A program made the position numbers and the translations under genes. Below the pieces are notes generated by a model, which was given only the letters and a program-made list of their open reading frames with translations, was not told the DNA's origin and searched no databases. DNA of 59,862 nucleotides, taken from positions 1 through 59,862 of the forward strand of contig CACHBR010000002.1 of the NCBI GenBank assembly GCA_902578115.1, in the 5' to 3' direction. This DNA comes from an uncultured Pelagibacteraceae bacterium (GTDB taxonomy: Bacteria; Pseudomonadota; Alphaproteobacteria; Pelagibacterales; Pelagibacteraceae). Shown in pieces: positions 1 through 10,428 of the stretch. Each line of letters begins with the position of its first letter. Positions within the stretch are counted from its first letter, which is position 1.

Positions 1-2
1 AA

Positions 3-296
3 GTGGTAAATGAAGGCGATGAAAATGGTGCAAAAGAAGTTATGCACGATGATTTTAAATTTCTTATGCATGCATCTGGAAAAACATTGTCTAAAGACGA
101 TGTAGTTAAATGGGTTGGCATGAAAGATGTCAAACTCGATAAAGAAAGAATTCTATTTGAAAACAACGAAGTAGGATTCATGCACGCTATTGCAAGTTTT
201 GCAGATGGTAATAAAGAAGCGGTTATGTCTTATTATAAGTTTAAAGATGGAAAAATAGTACATCAAGAAACTGGTGCAACTAAGTTACCTAAATAA
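3..296 (+). CDS. NTF2/SnoaL-like small protein, 5' end cut by window
   Basis: The reading frame is open to the left edge of the window, so the GTG at position 3 is probably an internal valine codon and the gene starts upstream. The visible 97 residues have the alternating helix and strand pattern of a SnoaL-like/NTF2-like fold: a helix ending in GAKEVMHDDFKF, then strands ending in AVMSYYKFKDGKIVHQET, which resembles the last strands of that fold. Proteins of this fold can be enzymes or simple ligand binders; no catalytic residue can be assigned. It lies 12 bases before trmD on the same strand. The family call is by pattern only, and the function is unknown. Confidence 0.5.
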   Translation: MVNEGDENGAKEVMHDDFKFLMHASGKTLSKDDVVKWVGMKDVKLDKERILFENNEVGFMHAIASFADGNKEAVMSYYKFKDGKIVHQETGATKLPK

Positions 297-308
297 AGAA
301 AGAAGAAA

Positions 309-1013
309 ATGTGGAAGGCTCGAGTATTTACTTTATATCCTGAAATATTTCCTGGACCATTAAGCAAGGGTCTTTACGGAAAAGCTTTACAAAAAAAAAT
401 TTGGGATTTAGAAGTTATTGATATTCGAGACTCCGCTGAAGATAAACATAAGACAGTAGACGACACACCTTTTGGAGGAGGTAGTGGAATGTTATTGAAA
501 CCAAATGTTTTAGGAAAATCTTTAGACAGTAGATTAAAAAAGAATGAGAGAGTTTTTTATCTTTCTCCAAAAGGTAAAAAGTTTGACCAAAAATTTGCAA
601 AAGATCTCACTAAAGAGAAAACAATAAATTTAATTTGTGGCCATTTTGAAGGAATTGATGCACGTATTTTGAGCACAAGAAATATTGAGGAAATTAGTAT
701 TGGTGATTACGTTTTGTCTGGAGGTGAGTCCGCATCATTTGTTGTTCTAGACTCTGTTTTAAGATTACTTCCAGGTGTTCTAGGTAATGAAAAATCTAAA
801 GACGATGAAACCTTTGAAAATGGTTTACTGGAATATCCTCAATATACAAAACCTCAAATTTGGGAAAAAAAAAGCGTTCCAGAAGTACTATTATCAGGAG
901 ATCATGCAAAAATTAAGGACTGGCGTTTATCACAATCTAAGGATATAACACGTCGCCAGAGACCAGATCTTTGGGAAAAATATTTAAATAATAAAAAAAA
1001 TGAAAAATATTGA
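309..1013 (+). CDS. trmD: tRNA (guanine-N1-)-methyltransferase TrmD
   Basis: This SAM-dependent SPOUT methyltransferase makes m1G37 next to the anticodon of tRNAs that read CNN and some other codons, preventing +1 frameshifting. The 234-residue length fits the family. Typical motifs are visible: [12 protein letters not shown] near the start, YLSPKGK at about 84-90, and the trefoil-knot cofactor region GHFEGIDAR (about 111-119) and [11 protein letters not shown] (about 130-140). The C-terminal half carries YTKPQ and LLSGDHAKI, both usual in TrmD. An A/G-rich stretch precedes the ATG. The 3' end overlaps rplS by 14 bases, and the trmD-rplS pairing is the normal bacterial arrangement. Confidence 0.97.
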   Translation: MWKARVFTLYPEIFPGPLSKGLYGKALQKKIWDLEVIDIRDSAEDKHKTVDDTPFGGGSGMLLKPNVLGKSLDSRLKKNERVFYLSPKGKKFDQKFAKDLTKEKTINLICGHFEGIDARILSTRNIEEISIGDYVLSGGESASFVVLDSVLRLLPGVLGNEKSKDDETFENGLLEYPQYTKPQIWEKKSVPEVLLSGDHAKIKDWRLSQSKDITRRQRPDLWEKYLNNKKNEKY

Positions 1014-1533
1014 AGATATAAATAAAGCAAATTTACAAAAACTAATTGCTGGAAAAAAAATTCCTGAATTTTTTCCTGGGGACACAATTAGAGTCGGGGT
1101 AAGAATTGTAGAAGGCAAAAGAGAAAGAGTTCAAAATTTCGAAGGCGTTTGCATTGCAAAAAAAAATAGAGATATAAACTCCTCTTTTAAGGTAAGGAAG
1201 ATTTCCTTTGGCGAAGGTGTAGAGAGGACTTTTGCTCTATATAGCCCCGTAATTAGCTCAATTAAAGTTATCAGATCTGGTAAAGTTAGAAGAGCAAAAC
1301 TTTACTATTTAAGAGATAGAAAAGGTAAATCTGCCAGAATTGCAGAAAAAATGAAAAAAAATATTGGTATTGAAGTTGAGGTTAAAAGTGAAGTTGAAAT
1401 TAAAACAAATGAAAGTTCATCGTCCGATAGCTCAAAAATAAGCTCTAATGAATCAAAAAAAGATATACCTAATCAGCCTAAAAAAGAAACTGATAAAAAA
1501 GAAAATAAAAAACCAGAAAACTTAAAAAAATAA
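1000..1533 (+). CDS. rplS: 50S ribosomal protein L19 with long charged C-terminal tail
   Basis: L19 lies at the 30S-50S interface. Residues 1 to about 125 match the family core: [33 protein letters not shown] and [15 protein letters not shown], followed by [19 protein letters not shown]. The usual protein is about 115-125 residues. Here it is 177, because a roughly 50-residue tail rich in Ser, Lys, Glu and Asn follows. The tail has no recognisable domain and is probably disordered. The start codon lies inside the end of trmD (14-base overlap), implying translational coupling. leuC follows after 5 bases. Confidence 0.97.
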   Translation: MKNIEDINKANLQKLIAGKKIPEFFPGDTIRVGVRIVEGKRERVQNFEGVCIAKKNRDINSSFKVRKISFGEGVERTFALYSPVISSIKVIRSGKVRRAKLYYLRDRKGKSARIAEKMKKNIGIEVEVKSEVEIKTNESSSSDSSKISSNESKKDIPNQPKKETDKKENKKPENLKK

Positions 1534-1538
1534 TTCTA

Positions 1539-2942
1539 ATGCCAAAAACTTTATACGATAAAATTTGGGATGATCATCTTGTCTTTAAACAAGATGACGG
1601 TACTTCACTGTTATATGTGGATAGACATTTAGTACATGAAGTAACTAGCCCACAAGCTTTTGAAGGACTTAGATTAAATAAAAGAAAAGTAAGAAAACCT
1701 AATTTTACTTTGGCAGTAGCTGACCATAACGTACCTACAACTGATAGAACAAAAGGTATTAACGACCAACAATCAAAAATTCAAGTTGATACACTTAGAA
1801 AAAATTGTAAAGAATTTGGAGTTCCTTTATTTGATATGAATGATAAGAGACAAGGTATTGTTCACATTATTGGACCTGAACAAGGTTTTACTCAACCAGG
1901 AACAATTATTGTTTGTGGCGACAGCCATACTGCTACCCATGGAGCTTTTGGTGCACTTGCTTTTGGAATAGGAACGTCTGAGGTTGAACATGTTTTAGCT
2001 ACTCAAACTCTATTACAAAAAAAATCTAAAAATTTTTTACTTAAGGTAAATGGAAAAATACCATTAGGGGTAACTGCTAAAGATGTTATTTTAAAAATCA
2101 TTGGTACTATAGGAACAGCTGGAGGAACTGGTTTTGTTATTGAGTATTCTGGAGATGTTATTAGAAACTTTAGCATGGAAGAGAGAATGACTGTTTGCAA
2201 CATGACTATTGAAGGGGGGGCTAGAGCAGGATTGATACAACCTGATGAGAAGACTTTCAAATACTTAGAGAACAGACCTTTGTCCCCAAAAAAAGATAAT
2301 TGGAATAAAGCTTTAGATTATTGGAACAATTTAAAATCTGATAACGATTGTAAATTTGATAAAGTAATAGTTCTAAATGGCGATGAAGTTGTTCCACAAG
2401 TTACTTGGGGTACATCTCCACAAGATGTTGTTCCAGTTAATGGATCAGTTCCGGATCCAAAAAAAGAAAAAGATAATGACAGACGTGTGGCTATGGAAAG
2501 ATCATTAGATTATATGGGCTTAAAACCGAATACAAAAATGACAGACATTAAAATTGACAAAGTTTTTATTGGAAGCTGCACTAATGGAAGAATTCAGGAC
2601 TTAAGAGAAGCAGCTAAACTTCTTAAGGATAAAAAAATAGCAGGACATGTAAATGCTATGGTTGTTCCAGGATCGGGTCTTGTAAAAATTCAAGCTGAAC
2701 AAGAAGGTTTAGATAAAGTATTTAAAGACTCCGGTTTTGAGTGGAGAGAACCAGGTTGTTCAATGTGTCTTGGTATGAATGAAGATCAGTTGAAACCAAG
2801 AGAAAGATGTGCATCAACATCAAATAGAAATTTTGAAGGAAGACAAGGTCGTGGTGGAAGGACACATTTAGTAAGTCCAGCTATGGCAGCAGTAGCCGCC
2901 ATTGAAGGGCATTTATCAGATGTGAGAAAATTTAATAATTAG
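1539..2942 (+). CDS. leuC: 3-isopropylmalate dehydratase large subunit
   Basis: LeuC carries the [4Fe-4S] cluster of isopropylmalate isomerase, which converts 2-isopropylmalate to 3-isopropylmalate in leucine synthesis. The 467-residue length is typical of the bacterial LeuC class. The N-terminal aconitase motifs DHNVPTTDR and [27 protein letters not shown] are present. The cluster cysteines sit in IGSCTNGR (near residue 346) and in GCSMCLGMN (near 406-413). It is followed by leuD after one base and then leuB, giving a contiguous leuCDB set. leuA is not in this window. Confidence 0.98.
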   Translation: MPKTLYDKIWDDHLVFKQDDGTSLLYVDRHLVHEVTSPQAFEGLRLNKRKVRKPNFTLAVADHNVPTTDRTKGINDQQSKIQVDTLRKNCKEFGVPLFDMNDKRQGIVHIIGPEQGFTQPGTIIVCGDSHTATHGAFGALAFGIGTSEVEHVLATQTLLQKKSKNFLLKVNGKIPLGVTAKDVILKIIGTIGTAGGTGFVIEYSGDVIRNFSMEERMTVCNMTIEGGARAGLIQPDEKTFKYLENRPLSPKKDNWNKALDYWNNLKSDNDCKFDKVIVLNGDEVVPQVTWGTSPQDVVPVNGSVPDPKKEKDNDRRVAMERSLDYMGLKPNTKMTDIKIDKVFIGSCTNGRIQDLREAAKLLKDKKIAGHVNAMVVPGSGLVKIQAEQEGLDKVFKDSGFEWREPGCSMCLGMNEDQLKPRERCASTSNRNFEGRQGRGGRTHLVSPAMAAVAAIEGHLSDVRKFNN

Positions 2943-2943
2943 T

Positions 2944-3540
2944 ATGGAAAAATTTACAAAAATAAAAAGTATACCGGCTCATATTCCTTTAATGAATATA
3001 GATACTGACAAAATTATTCCCAAACAATTTTTAAAAACAATTAAAAGATCAGGTTTGGGCGAAAGCTTATTTTATGAAATGAGGTTTGATGAAAAAGGAA
3101 ATCCAATAAAAGGTTTCATTTTAGATCAGGAACCATTTAATAATTCAAAAATCTTAATAACAGGAAAAAATTTTGGTTGTGGTTCATCAAGAGAACATGC
3201 ACCATGGGCTTTATTGGATTTTGGAATTAGAGTTATCGTCAGTGAAAGTTTTGCTGATATTTTTTACAACAATTGTTTTAAAAATGGAATACTTCCAATT
3301 GTTGCAAATGATGAAATTATAAATGAGCTTAAAGACTATTGCGAGAGAAAAGAAAGTATTGAAGTTAAGCTTCAAGAACAAGAAATTATCTATGGAAATA
3401 AAACTTTTAAATTTCAATTAGACCCATTCAAAAAGAAGTGTTTGTTAGAAGGATTGGACGACATAGCTTTGTCTTTGAAAAAAACTAAAAATATTGAAAG
3501 TTTTGAGAATAAAATGTCTCAAAGTAGACCCTGGTTATAA
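2944..3540 (+). CDS. leuD: 3-isopropylmalate dehydratase small subunit
   Basis: This is the small swivel-domain subunit that pairs with LeuC. It has 198 residues, as expected for the bacterial form. The early motif IPLMNIDTDKIIPKQFLK and the substrate-loop signature GKNFGCGSSREHAPWAL (about 74-90) are diagnostic. The late segment FQLDPFKKKCLLEGLDDIALSL is also typical. The gene begins one base after the leuC stop and its TAA is followed directly by the leuB ATG, so the three genes are almost certainly co-translated from one mRNA. Confidence 0.98.
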   Translation: MEKFTKIKSIPAHIPLMNIDTDKIIPKQFLKTIKRSGLGESLFYEMRFDEKGNPIKGFILDQEPFNNSKILITGKNFGCGSSREHAPWALLDFGIRVIVSESFADIFYNNCFKNGILPIVANDEIINELKDYCERKESIEVKLQEQEIIYGNKTFKFQLDPFKKKCLLEGLDDIALSLKKTKNIESFENKMSQSRPWL

Positions 3541-4644
3541 ATGGCAACAAATCAAAAAAAAATATTTCTTTTACCTGGTGATGGTATTGGTCCGGAGGTA
3601 GTTGGAGAAACCAAAAAAGTTATTGATTGGTTTAATAAAAAAAAATCTCTAGATTTTAAAATTGACCAAGATCTTATTGGTGGAGCTGCAATAGATAAAC
3701 ATGGCGTTCCTATAACTGATGAAGTATTTTATAAAGCTTTAGAGAGCGATGCAGTAATAGTTGGAGCATGCGGTGGACCACAGTACGATAAATTAGAGTT
3801 TTCAAAAAAACCTGAAAGAGCTCTTTTAAAATTAAGAAAAGAATTAAAGTTATTTGCAAATTTAAGACCAGCCATTTGCTTTAAACAACTAGTAGATTCT
3901 TCAACATTAAAACCAGAAATAGTTTCAGGTCTCGATATTTTAATTGTAAGAGAATTAACAGGAGGCATATATTTTGGTGAGCCGAGAGGTGTGAAACCAA
4001 TAGAAAATGGTGAACGAAGAGGAGTTAATACACACGTTTATACAACAAAGGAAATAAAAAGAATTGCCAAAGTAGCTTTTGAACTGGCTGCTAAAAGAAA
4101 TAACAAAGTAACATCTTGTGAAAAATCAAATGTTATGGAGGCAGGTGTTCTATGGAGAGAGGAAGTTCAGTCTTTAAAGGATAAAGATTATAAAAAAATT
4201 GAGCTTAATCATATGTTGGCAGATAACTGTGCAATGCAATTATTGAGAAATCCAAAACAGTTTGATGTTATTTTAGCGGATAATTTATTTGGAGATATGT
4301 TATCTGATGAAGCTGCAATGCTAACAGGTTCACTAGGTTTGCTACCATCTGCATCATTAGGTGATAAAGATAAAAATGGAAGAACGAGATCTTTATATGA
4401 ACCTGTCCATGGTTCAGCGCCAGATATTGCTGGTAAAAATATATCAAACCCTATCGCAACAATATTAAGTTTCTCAATGGCGTTGAAATATTCTTTAGGA
4501 ATGCAAAAAGAGTCTACAATGTTAGATAAGGCTGTTGAAAAAACACTGGAAGACGGTTTAAGAACTCCGGATATAATGTCAAAAGGGAAGAAAAAGGTAT
4601 CAACCTCAGAGATGGGTGATGCAATTATATCAAATTTAAATTAA
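3541..4644 (+). CDS. leuB: 3-isopropylmalate dehydrogenase
   Basis: LeuB oxidises and decarboxylates 3-isopropylmalate with NAD+ to give 2-oxoisocaproate, the last leucine-specific step before transamination. The 367-residue protein starts with [11 protein letters not shown]. It contains the substrate loop [17 protein letters not shown], the REL motif in [15 protein letters not shown], and the metal-binding aspartates in [15 protein letters not shown] (about 246-260). The NAD-binding loop [13 protein letters not shown] follows. This pattern distinguishes it from isocitrate dehydrogenase. The gene abuts leuD with no gap, and asd follows after 11 bases. Confidence 0.98.
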   Translation: MATNQKKIFLLPGDGIGPEVVGETKKVIDWFNKKKSLDFKIDQDLIGGAAIDKHGVPITDEVFYKALESDAVIVGACGGPQYDKLEFSKKPERALLKLRKELKLFANLRPAICFKQLVDSSTLKPEIVSGLDILIVRELTGGIYFGEPRGVKPIENGERRGVNTHVYTTKEIKRIAKVAFELAAKRNNKVTSCEKSNVMEAGVLWREEVQSLKDKDYKKIELNHMLADNCAMQLLRNPKQFDVILADNLFGDMLSDEAAMLTGSLGLLPSASLGDKDKNGRTRSLYEPVHGSAPDIAGKNISNPIATILSFSMALKYSLGMQKESTMLDKAVEKTLEDGLRTPDIMSKGKKKVSTSEMGDAIISNLN

Positions 4645-4655
4645 AATACTTTCTA

Positions 4656-5657
4656 ATGAATTTAGCTATAATTGGTGCCACCGGCAATGTCGGAAGAAAA
4701 ACTATTGAGATTTTAGAAAAATCTAAAATTGAAATATCTAATTTATTCTTAGTAGCTTCTTCAAAAAGTGCAGGAAAAAAAATTAAATTTAAAGGAAAAG
4801 AGATAGAGATTCAAGATCTTGAAAAATATGATTTTTCAAATGCTAAAATAACTTTCTTTGCAGCTGGAAGTAAAATAGCAGAGCAATGGGCTACAAAAGC
4901 AAGCAAAAAAACTATAGTAATTGATAATTCTAAATTTTTTAGGATGGATAATGATGTTCCATTAATAGTACCAGAGGTTAATTTAGATCAATTACAGAAT
5001 TACAAAAAAAAGAACATTATTGCTAATGCAAACTGCTCTACTATACAAATGGTTGTTGCTTTAAAACCTTTACATGATCATTTTAACATTAAAAGAGTTA
5101 TAGTTTCCACTTATCAATCAGTATCCGGTGCCGGGAAAGCTCCTATGGATGAGTTAATAACTCAATCAAAGGATTTTCTAGAAGGAAAAAAAATTTCATC
5201 AAAAAATTTCACAAAGCAAATTGCATTTAATTTGATACCTCATATCGATGAATTTATTGATGAAGGCTATACAAAAGAAGAGTGGAAAATGATTAATGAA
5301 ACAAAAAAAATTCTTGATTCAAAAATTAAAGTATCCGCAACTTGTGTTAGGGTTCCTGTGATGGTTTCTCATTCAGAGTCTCTCAACGTAGAATTTGAAA
5401 AGCCTTTTGATATTAAAAGTATTAAAAATATTTTAAATCAATCTAATGGTTGTAAAGTTATAGACGAAAGAAAAGATGGAGGTTACATAACGCCACTTGA
5501 AGCTGAAAACAGTTATTTAACTTTTATTTCTAGGATACGAAAAGACAGTTCAAATAATAAAGCAATTAATATGTGGGTCGTTTCTGACAATTTACTTAAA
5601 GGGGCTGCATTGAATACAGTACAGATTGCAGAGCAATTAATTAAAAAAAATGTCTAA
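4656..5657 (+). CDS. asd: Aspartate-semialdehyde dehydrogenase
   Basis: Asd reduces aspartyl-4-phosphate to aspartate semialdehyde with NADPH, the branch point to lysine/diaminopimelate, methionine and threonine. The N-terminal Rossmann motif IIGATGNVGRKTIEIL is followed by the active-site cysteine in NANCSTIQMVVALKPL (near residue 127) and by STYQSVSGAGK. The length of 333 residues fits. Its product feeds lysA and metX, both elsewhere in the window. The 3' end overlaps sdhC by 8 bases, so a biosynthetic gene is coupled to a respiratory operon. Confidence 0.97.
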   Translation: MNLAIIGATGNVGRKTIEILEKSKIEISNLFLVASSKSAGKKIKFKGKEIEIQDLEKYDFSNAKITFFAAGSKIAEQWATKASKKTIVIDNSKFFRMDNDVPLIVPEVNLDQLQNYKKKNIIANANCSTIQMVVALKPLHDHFNIKRVIVSTYQSVSGAGKAPMDELITQSKDFLEGKKISSKNFTKQIAFNLIPHIDEFIDEGYTKEEWKMINETKKILDSKIKVSATCVRVPVMVSHSESLNVEFEKPFDIKSIKNILNQSNGCKVIDERKDGGYITPLEAENSYLTFISRIRKDSSNNKAINMWVVSDNLLKGAALNTVQIAEQLIKKNV

Positions 5658-6027
5658 TAAAAATAATCCATTATCTCCTCATCTACAGGTTTATAAATGG
5701 CATATATCATCTCTTTTATCTATCTCACATAGAATAGTTGGGATAATCAATTTTATTTTTATTATTTTAATTTCTTCAATATTAATTTTTTTAGGAACAG
5801 ACATCCAAATCTTTCAAGTTTTTTCGAAATCTTTAATAGGAAAGTTTTTAATAATTAGTTTATGTTGGTCATTTAGTTTTCAAATTTTAAATGAGATTCG
5901 TCATTTGGCATGGGATATGGGATATGGTTTTGATCTAAAGATATCACGAATTACAGGGATACTTACTATAATTGGATCATTCGTTTTAACAATTTTGTTT
6001 TACTTAATAGGAATAAATTTATTTTAA
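5650..6027 (+). CDS. sdhC: Succinate dehydrogenase cytochrome b556 subunit
   Basis: SdhC is a membrane anchor of complex II that binds heme b and ubiquinone. The 125-residue protein has the conserved N-terminal block PLSPHLQVYKWHISSLLSISHRIVG, whose Ser and Arg line the quinone pocket. Three hydrophobic segments follow. NEIRHLAWDMGYG contains the histidine equivalent to the SdhC axial heme ligand. It overlaps asd by 8 bases and abuts sdhD. The neighbouring sdhD lacks the partner heme ligand (see its entry). Confidence 0.95.
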   Translation: MSNKNNPLSPHLQVYKWHISSLLSISHRIVGIINFIFIILISSILIFLGTDIQIFQVFSKSLIGKFLIISLCWSFSFQILNEIRHLAWDMGYGFDLKISRITGILTIIGSFVLTILFYLIGINLF

Positions 6028-6351
6028 ATGATTAAAGCAGCAAAAAAATGGTTAACAATTAAAGTTACGTCGGGAATTCTAATTCCTTTTCTGATTTGGT
6101 TTATTATAAATTTAGTAGCAATATTAGATGCTAATAATTCTCAATTTGTTTTATTCTTGGAAAGTTTTTCAACTAAAATAATTTTTACATTATTCTTAAT
6201 ATTTGCATCAATTTTTTATACATTAACAATAAGTGAGGTTTTTGAAGATTATATAAGCAATTTTAAACTCAAAAATGCCGCAAATAGATTACTTGTTTTT
6301 TTTAGTATAATAGTCACATTTATATTAATTATTTTTTTATTTAAAACTTAA
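6028..6351 (+). CDS. sdhD: Succinate dehydrogenase membrane anchor SdhD, no histidine or cysteine
   Basis: Position between sdhC and sdhA, three hydrophobic segments and the motif SEVFEDYISN (the EDY of the SdhD quinone-site region) identify this as the second membrane anchor of complex II. It is 107 residues long. In well-studied SdhD proteins a histidine about eleven residues before that Asp is the second axial ligand of heme b. Here the equivalent stretch reads FASIFYTLTIS, with Phe or Tyr at that place. The whole protein contains no His and no Cys. The subunit call is secure from synteny; how heme is ligated, or whether it is, is open. Confidence 0.9.
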   Translation: MIKAAKKWLTIKVTSGILIPFLIWFIINLVAILDANNSQFVLFLESFSTKIIFTLFLIFASIFYTLTISEVFEDYISNFKLKNAANRLLVFFSIIVTFILIIFLFKT

Positions 6352-6354
6352 ATT

Positions 6355-8130
6355 ATGAAAACATACAAAATTATAGATCACGAATATGATGTTGTAGTCC
6401 TTGGAGCAGGTGGTTCAGGATTAAGAGCTGCTGTGGGGCTCTCAGAAGCTGGTCTTAAAACCGCATGTATATCAAAAGTTTTTCCAACAAGAAGTCATAC
6501 GTCAGCTGCACAAGGTGGAATTTCAGCAGCTTTAGGAAATATGGGTGAAGATGATTGGAGATGGCATATGTACGATACAGTTAAAGGATCTGATTGGTTA
6601 GGTGATCAAGATGCAATCGAGCATTTATGTAAAGAAGCTCCTAAAGCTGTAATTGAATTAGAAAAATACGGTGTTCCATTTAGTAGAACAAAAGAGGGAA
6701 AAATTTACCAGAGAGCATTTGGTGGAATGACAAAAAATTATGGTAACGAGTCTGTTCAAAGAACTTGTGCAGCAGCAGATAGAACTGGTCATGCAATACT
6801 TCACACTTTATACGGTCAAGCTTTAAAACATAATACAGAATTTTTTATAGAATACTTTGCTTTAGATCTTTTAATGAAAGATGGTCAGTGTAAAGGTTTG
6901 ATCGCTTGGAATTTAAATGATGGAACAATACATAGATTTAGATCACATATAACTATTATAGCTACAGGCGGTTACGGTAAAGTTTATTACACAGCTACTT
7001 CAGCCCACACATGTACTGGAGATGGAAATGGTATGGCACTAAGAGCAGGATTACCATTACAGGACATGGAATTTGTTCAATTTCATCCAACTGGAATTTA
7101 TGGAGTAGGTACTCTTATTTCAGAAGGTGTTAGAGGAGAAGGTGGTTATCTTTTAAACTCCAAGGGTGAGAGATTTATGGAAAAATACGCACCCAAAGCT
7201 AAAGATTTAGCTTCAAGAGATGTTGTAAGTAGATCTATAGCAGTTGAAATTAATGAAGGTAGAGGAGTTGGTAAAAATAAAGATTATGTCAATTTACACT
7301 TAGCCCATCTTGATCCAAAAGTAATAGAGGAAAGATTGCCTGGAATTGCAGAGTCAGCAAAAACATTTTGTGAAGTTGATGTAAGAAAAGATCCAATACC
7401 AGTAGTTCCAACTGTACATTATAATATGGGTGGGATACCAACTAATTATAAAGCTGAAGTTTTAACATTAAATGGAAAAGAATCTACAGTTCCTGGTTTA
7501 ATGGCTATAGGAGAAGCAGCTTGTGTTTCAGTCCATGGTGCAAATAGATTAGGTTCAAACTCATTAATTGATTTAGTAGTTTTTGGAAAATCAGCAGCAA
7601 ATAGAGCTGCCGAGCTTGTTAAACCTGGAACACCTCACGAAGAAATTTCACAGAGCGAAACAGATAAATGTCTAGATAGATTTGACAAACTTCGTAACGC
7701 TTCAGGTGGAACAAAAACTTCAGAACTAAGATTATCTATGCAAAGAACTATGCAATCAAAATGTGCGGTTTTTAGAACTGAAAAAACACTAAAAGAAGGA
7801 ATGGACCAAATCAGAAAACCTTTTGAAGGAATGTCTGATATTTCAGTTTCAGATAAGTCTTTATTATTTAATACCGATCTTGTTGAAACTTTAGAATTTG
7901 ATAATCTTATTAGACAGGCAATGACAACAATAGACTCGGCTTATCATAGAAAAGAAAGTAGAGGAGCTCATGCAAGAGAAGACTACAAAACTAGAGATGA
8001 TAAGAAATATATGACACATACTTTAGCTTGGCAAAAGGGAAATGAAGTTAAAGTAGCTTATAGACCTGTTCATGCGAAAACATTAACAAACGATGTGCAA
8101 TACTTTCCGCCTAGAGAAAGAGTATATTAA
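6355..8130 (+). CDS. sdhA: Succinate dehydrogenase flavoprotein subunit
   Basis: SdhA oxidises succinate to fumarate with covalently bound FAD on the cytoplasmic face of complex II. The 591-residue length is normal. Visible motifs are the FAD dinucleotide fold [17 protein letters not shown] near the start, and [16 protein letters not shown] (about 45-60) with the FAD-linking histidine. [22 protein letters not shown] and [17 protein letters not shown] are also present. The protein ends in YFPPRERVY, as usual for the family. It begins 3 bases after sdhD, and its stop overlaps the sdhB start by one base. Confidence 0.99.
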   Translation: MKTYKIIDHEYDVVVLGAGGSGLRAAVGLSEAGLKTACISKVFPTRSHTSAAQGGISAALGNMGEDDWRWHMYDTVKGSDWLGDQDAIEHLCKEAPKAVIELEKYGVPFSRTKEGKIYQRAFGGMTKNYGNESVQRTCAAADRTGHAILHTLYGQALKHNTEFFIEYFALDLLMKDGQCKGLIAWNLNDGTIHRFRSHITIIATGGYGKVYYTATSAHTCTGDGNGMALRAGLPLQDMEFVQFHPTGIYGVGTLISEGVRGEGGYLLNSKGERFMEKYAPKAKDLASRDVVSRSIAVEINEGRGVGKNKDYVNLHLAHLDPKVIEERLPGIAESAKTFCEVDVRKDPIPVVPTVHYNMGGIPTNYKAEVLTLNGKESTVPGLMAIGEAACVSVHGANRLGSNSLIDLVVFGKSAANRAAELVKPGTPHEEISQSETDKCLDRFDKLRNASGGTKTSELRLSMQRTMQSKCAVFRTEKTLKEGMDQIRKPFEGMSDISVSDKSLLFNTDLVETLEFDNLIRQAMTTIDSAYHRKESRGAHAREDYKTRDDKKYMTHTLAWQKGNEVKVAYRPVHAKTLTNDVQYFPPRERVY

Positions 8131-8906
8131 TGGTTCAATTTAGCCTTCCGCAAAACTCTAAAATTTTGAAAGGCAAATACCACAAAGATAAAACTGGATC
8201 AAACAATTTAAAAAAAGTTAATGTTTATAGATGGAGCCCATCTAGCAACGACAATCCTAGAATCGATACTTTTGAAGTAGATCTTAATGAGTGTGGGCCC
8301 AAAGTATTAGACGTTCTCTTTAAAATTAAAAATGAAATTGATCCTACTTTAACTTTTAGAAGATCTTGTGCACACGGTGTATGTGGTTCATGTGCAATGA
8401 ATGTTGATGGAGTAAACACTTTGTCTTGTATTAAGTCTCACTCAGATATTAAGGGTGAATTAAATATTTATCCATTACCTCATTTGAAAGTAATTAAGGA
8501 TTTAGTTGGTGATTTAACTACATTATATAAACAATATGAGTCTGTGGAACCTTGGCTCAAGTCTAAAGTAGGAGAAAAAACATCTACAGAAATTAAACAG
8601 TCTCAAGAAGATAGAGCAAAACTTGATGGATATTATGAGTGTATACTTTGTGCATGTTGCTCAACTTCATGCCCAAGTTATTGGTGGAATGGAGATAAAT
8701 ATTTAGGACCGGCAGTATTATTACAGGCATATCGTTGGATAACAGATAGTAGAGATGAGGAAAGAAAAGAACGATTAAAAAAAGTTGCAGATGAGCTAAA
8801 ACTTTATAGATGTCATACTATTATGAATTGCACAAATTCTTGTCCAAAAGGTTTAAATCCTGCAAAAGCAATTGGATCTATTAAAAAAATGCTTGCATCA
8901 AGCTGA
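8130..8906 (+). CDS. sdhB: Succinate dehydrogenase iron-sulfur subunit
   Basis: SdhB passes electrons from FAD to quinone through three Fe-S clusters. The 258-residue protein shows the [2Fe-2S] motif [18 protein letters not shown] (about 77-94). A second motif, [16 protein letters not shown] (about 170-185), and a third, [17 protein letters not shown] (about 228-244), bind the [4Fe-4S] and [3Fe-4S] clusters. It completes sdhCDAB in the usual order. A 26-base AT-rich gap then leads to mmsA; no terminator hairpin is seen there. Confidence 0.99.
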   Translation: MVQFSLPQNSKILKGKYHKDKTGSNNLKKVNVYRWSPSSNDNPRIDTFEVDLNECGPKVLDVLFKIKNEIDPTLTFRRSCAHGVCGSCAMNVDGVNTLSCIKSHSDIKGELNIYPLPHLKVIKDLVGDLTTLYKQYESVEPWLKSKVGEKTSTEIKQSQEDRAKLDGYYECILCACCSTSCPSYWWNGDKYLGPAVLLQAYRWITDSRDEERKERLKKVADELKLYRCHTIMNCTNSCPKGLNPAKAIGSIKKMLASS

Positions 8907-8932
8907 AAGCTTAATTAATCATTAATAACAAA

Positions 8933-10426
8933 ATGAATTCAATTGAGCATTTTATCAACGGTAAAACTGTAAAAGGTTCATCCAAAAGAACAGCAAAAGT
9001 ATTTAACCCAGCTACAGGCGAGGTAAGTTCTAATGTAAATTTAGCAAACACTAATGATTTAAATAAAGCTGTGGATTCAGCAAACAAAGCCTTTACTAGT
9101 TGGTCTCAAAAAACTCCTTTATTCCGAGCTAGAGTCCTTTTTAAATTTAAAGAACTGATCGAAAAAAATTATGATGAGCTTACAAAAATTATTGTTTCTG
9201 AGCATGGAAAAGTTTATGAAGATGCTAAAGGTTCTTTAACGAGAGGCTTAGAAGTAGTAGAATTTGCTTGCGGCATCCCACAATTACTTAAAGGTGAATT
9301 TACAGAAAATGTTGGTACAAATGTTGACAGTTGGTCTATGAGACAACCTCTTGGAGTTTGCGCAGGTATTACACCTTTTAATTTTCCAGCAATGGTACCC
9401 ATGTGGATGTTTCCTATAGCAATAGCTTGTGGAAACACTTTTGTGCTGAAACCATCTGAGAAAGATCCATCTTGTTCAATGAAACTAGCAGAATTATTTT
9501 TAGAAGCCGGCCTACCTCCTGGTGTTTTTAATGTTGTAAATGGAGATAAAGAGGCTGTTGATGCGATTATTAATAACAAAGATATTTCTGCAGTAAGTTT
9601 CGTTGGTTCAACTCCTATAGCTAAATATATTTATGAAAATTGTGCAAAAAATGAGAAGAGAGTCCAAGCATTAGGAGGTGCAAAAAATCATTGTGTCGTA
9701 ATGCCAGATTGTGATTTAGAGCAAGCAGTAAATGGTTTGATGGGTGCAGCCTATGGATCTGCTGGTGAAAGGTGTATGGCACAATCAGTTGCTGTAGCTG
9801 TTGGGAAAATTGCTGACCCCTTAGTAAAAAGTTTATCCAAAAAAGTTGAGTCTCTTAAGATTGGTCCAGGGTTAGATAAGAAATCTCAAATGGGACCATT
9901 GGTTACTAAGGAGCATTTAGAAAAAGTGAAAGGCTATGTAGATATTGGAGTCAAAGAAGGAGCAAAGCTTGTAGTAGATGGTAGAAATTTAAAACTCCAG
10001 GGTTACGAAAATGGTTTTTATATGGGAGGATGTTTATTTGATAATGTTAAAAAAAATATGAGGATTTATAAAGAGGAAATTTTTGGTCCTGTACTTTCTG
10101 TTGTTAGAGCAAAAGATTACAGTGAAGCATTATCTTTAGTTAACGATCATGAATTTGGAAATGGCACAAGTATATTCACAAGAGATGGAGACACAGGGAG
10201 ATCATTTGCCAGTAATGTAAAAATTGGAATGGTTGGTATAAACATACCAATACCAGTTCCAATGGCTTTCCATAGTTTTGGTGGATGGAAAAGATCCTTA
10301 TTTGGAGATCAAAGCATTCATGGACCTGAAGGTGTTAGGTTCTACACAAAATTAAAAACAATTACGTCTAGATGGCCATCAGGAATTAAATCAGACCCAG
10401 AATTTGTGATGCCTACAATGAAATAA
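8933..10426 (+). CDS. mmsA: Methylmalonate-semialdehyde dehydrogenase (CoA-acylating)
   Basis: This aldehyde dehydrogenase converts methylmalonate semialdehyde or malonate semialdehyde to propionyl-CoA or acetyl-CoA, using NAD+ and CoA, in valine, myo-inositol and beta-alanine breakdown. The 497-residue protein has the family blocks [29 protein letters not shown] and [14 protein letters not shown]. The nucleophile cysteine is in [14 protein letters not shown] (near residue 280), and the MmsA-specific C-terminal [13 protein letters not shown] is present. It sits inside the TCA block between sdhB and mdh (2-base gap to mdh), which suggests a role in feeding CoA esters into central oxidation. 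Confidence 0.94.
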   Translation: MNSIEHFINGKTVKGSSKRTAKVFNPATGEVSSNVNLANTNDLNKAVDSANKAFTSWSQKTPLFRARVLFKFKELIEKNYDELTKIIVSEHGKVYEDAKGSLTRGLEVVEFACGIPQLLKGEFTENVGTNVDSWSMRQPLGVCAGITPFNFPAMVPMWMFPIAIACGNTFVLKPSEKDPSCSMKLAELFLEAGLPPGVFNVVNGDKEAVDAIINNKDISAVSFVGSTPIAKYIYENCAKNEKRVQALGGAKNHCVVMPDCDLEQAVNGLMGAAYGSAGERCMAQSVAVAVGKIADPLVKSLSKKVESLKIGPGLDKKSQMGPLVTKEHLEKVKGYVDIGVKEGAKLVVDGRNLKLQGYENGFYMGGCLFDNVKKNMRIYKEEIFGPVLSVVRAKDYSEALSLVNDHEFGNGTSIFTRDGDTGRSFASNVKIGMVGINIPIPVPMAFHSFGGWKRSLFGDQSIHGPEGVRFYTKLKTITSRWPSGIKSDPEFVMPTMK

Positions 10427-10428
10427 AA

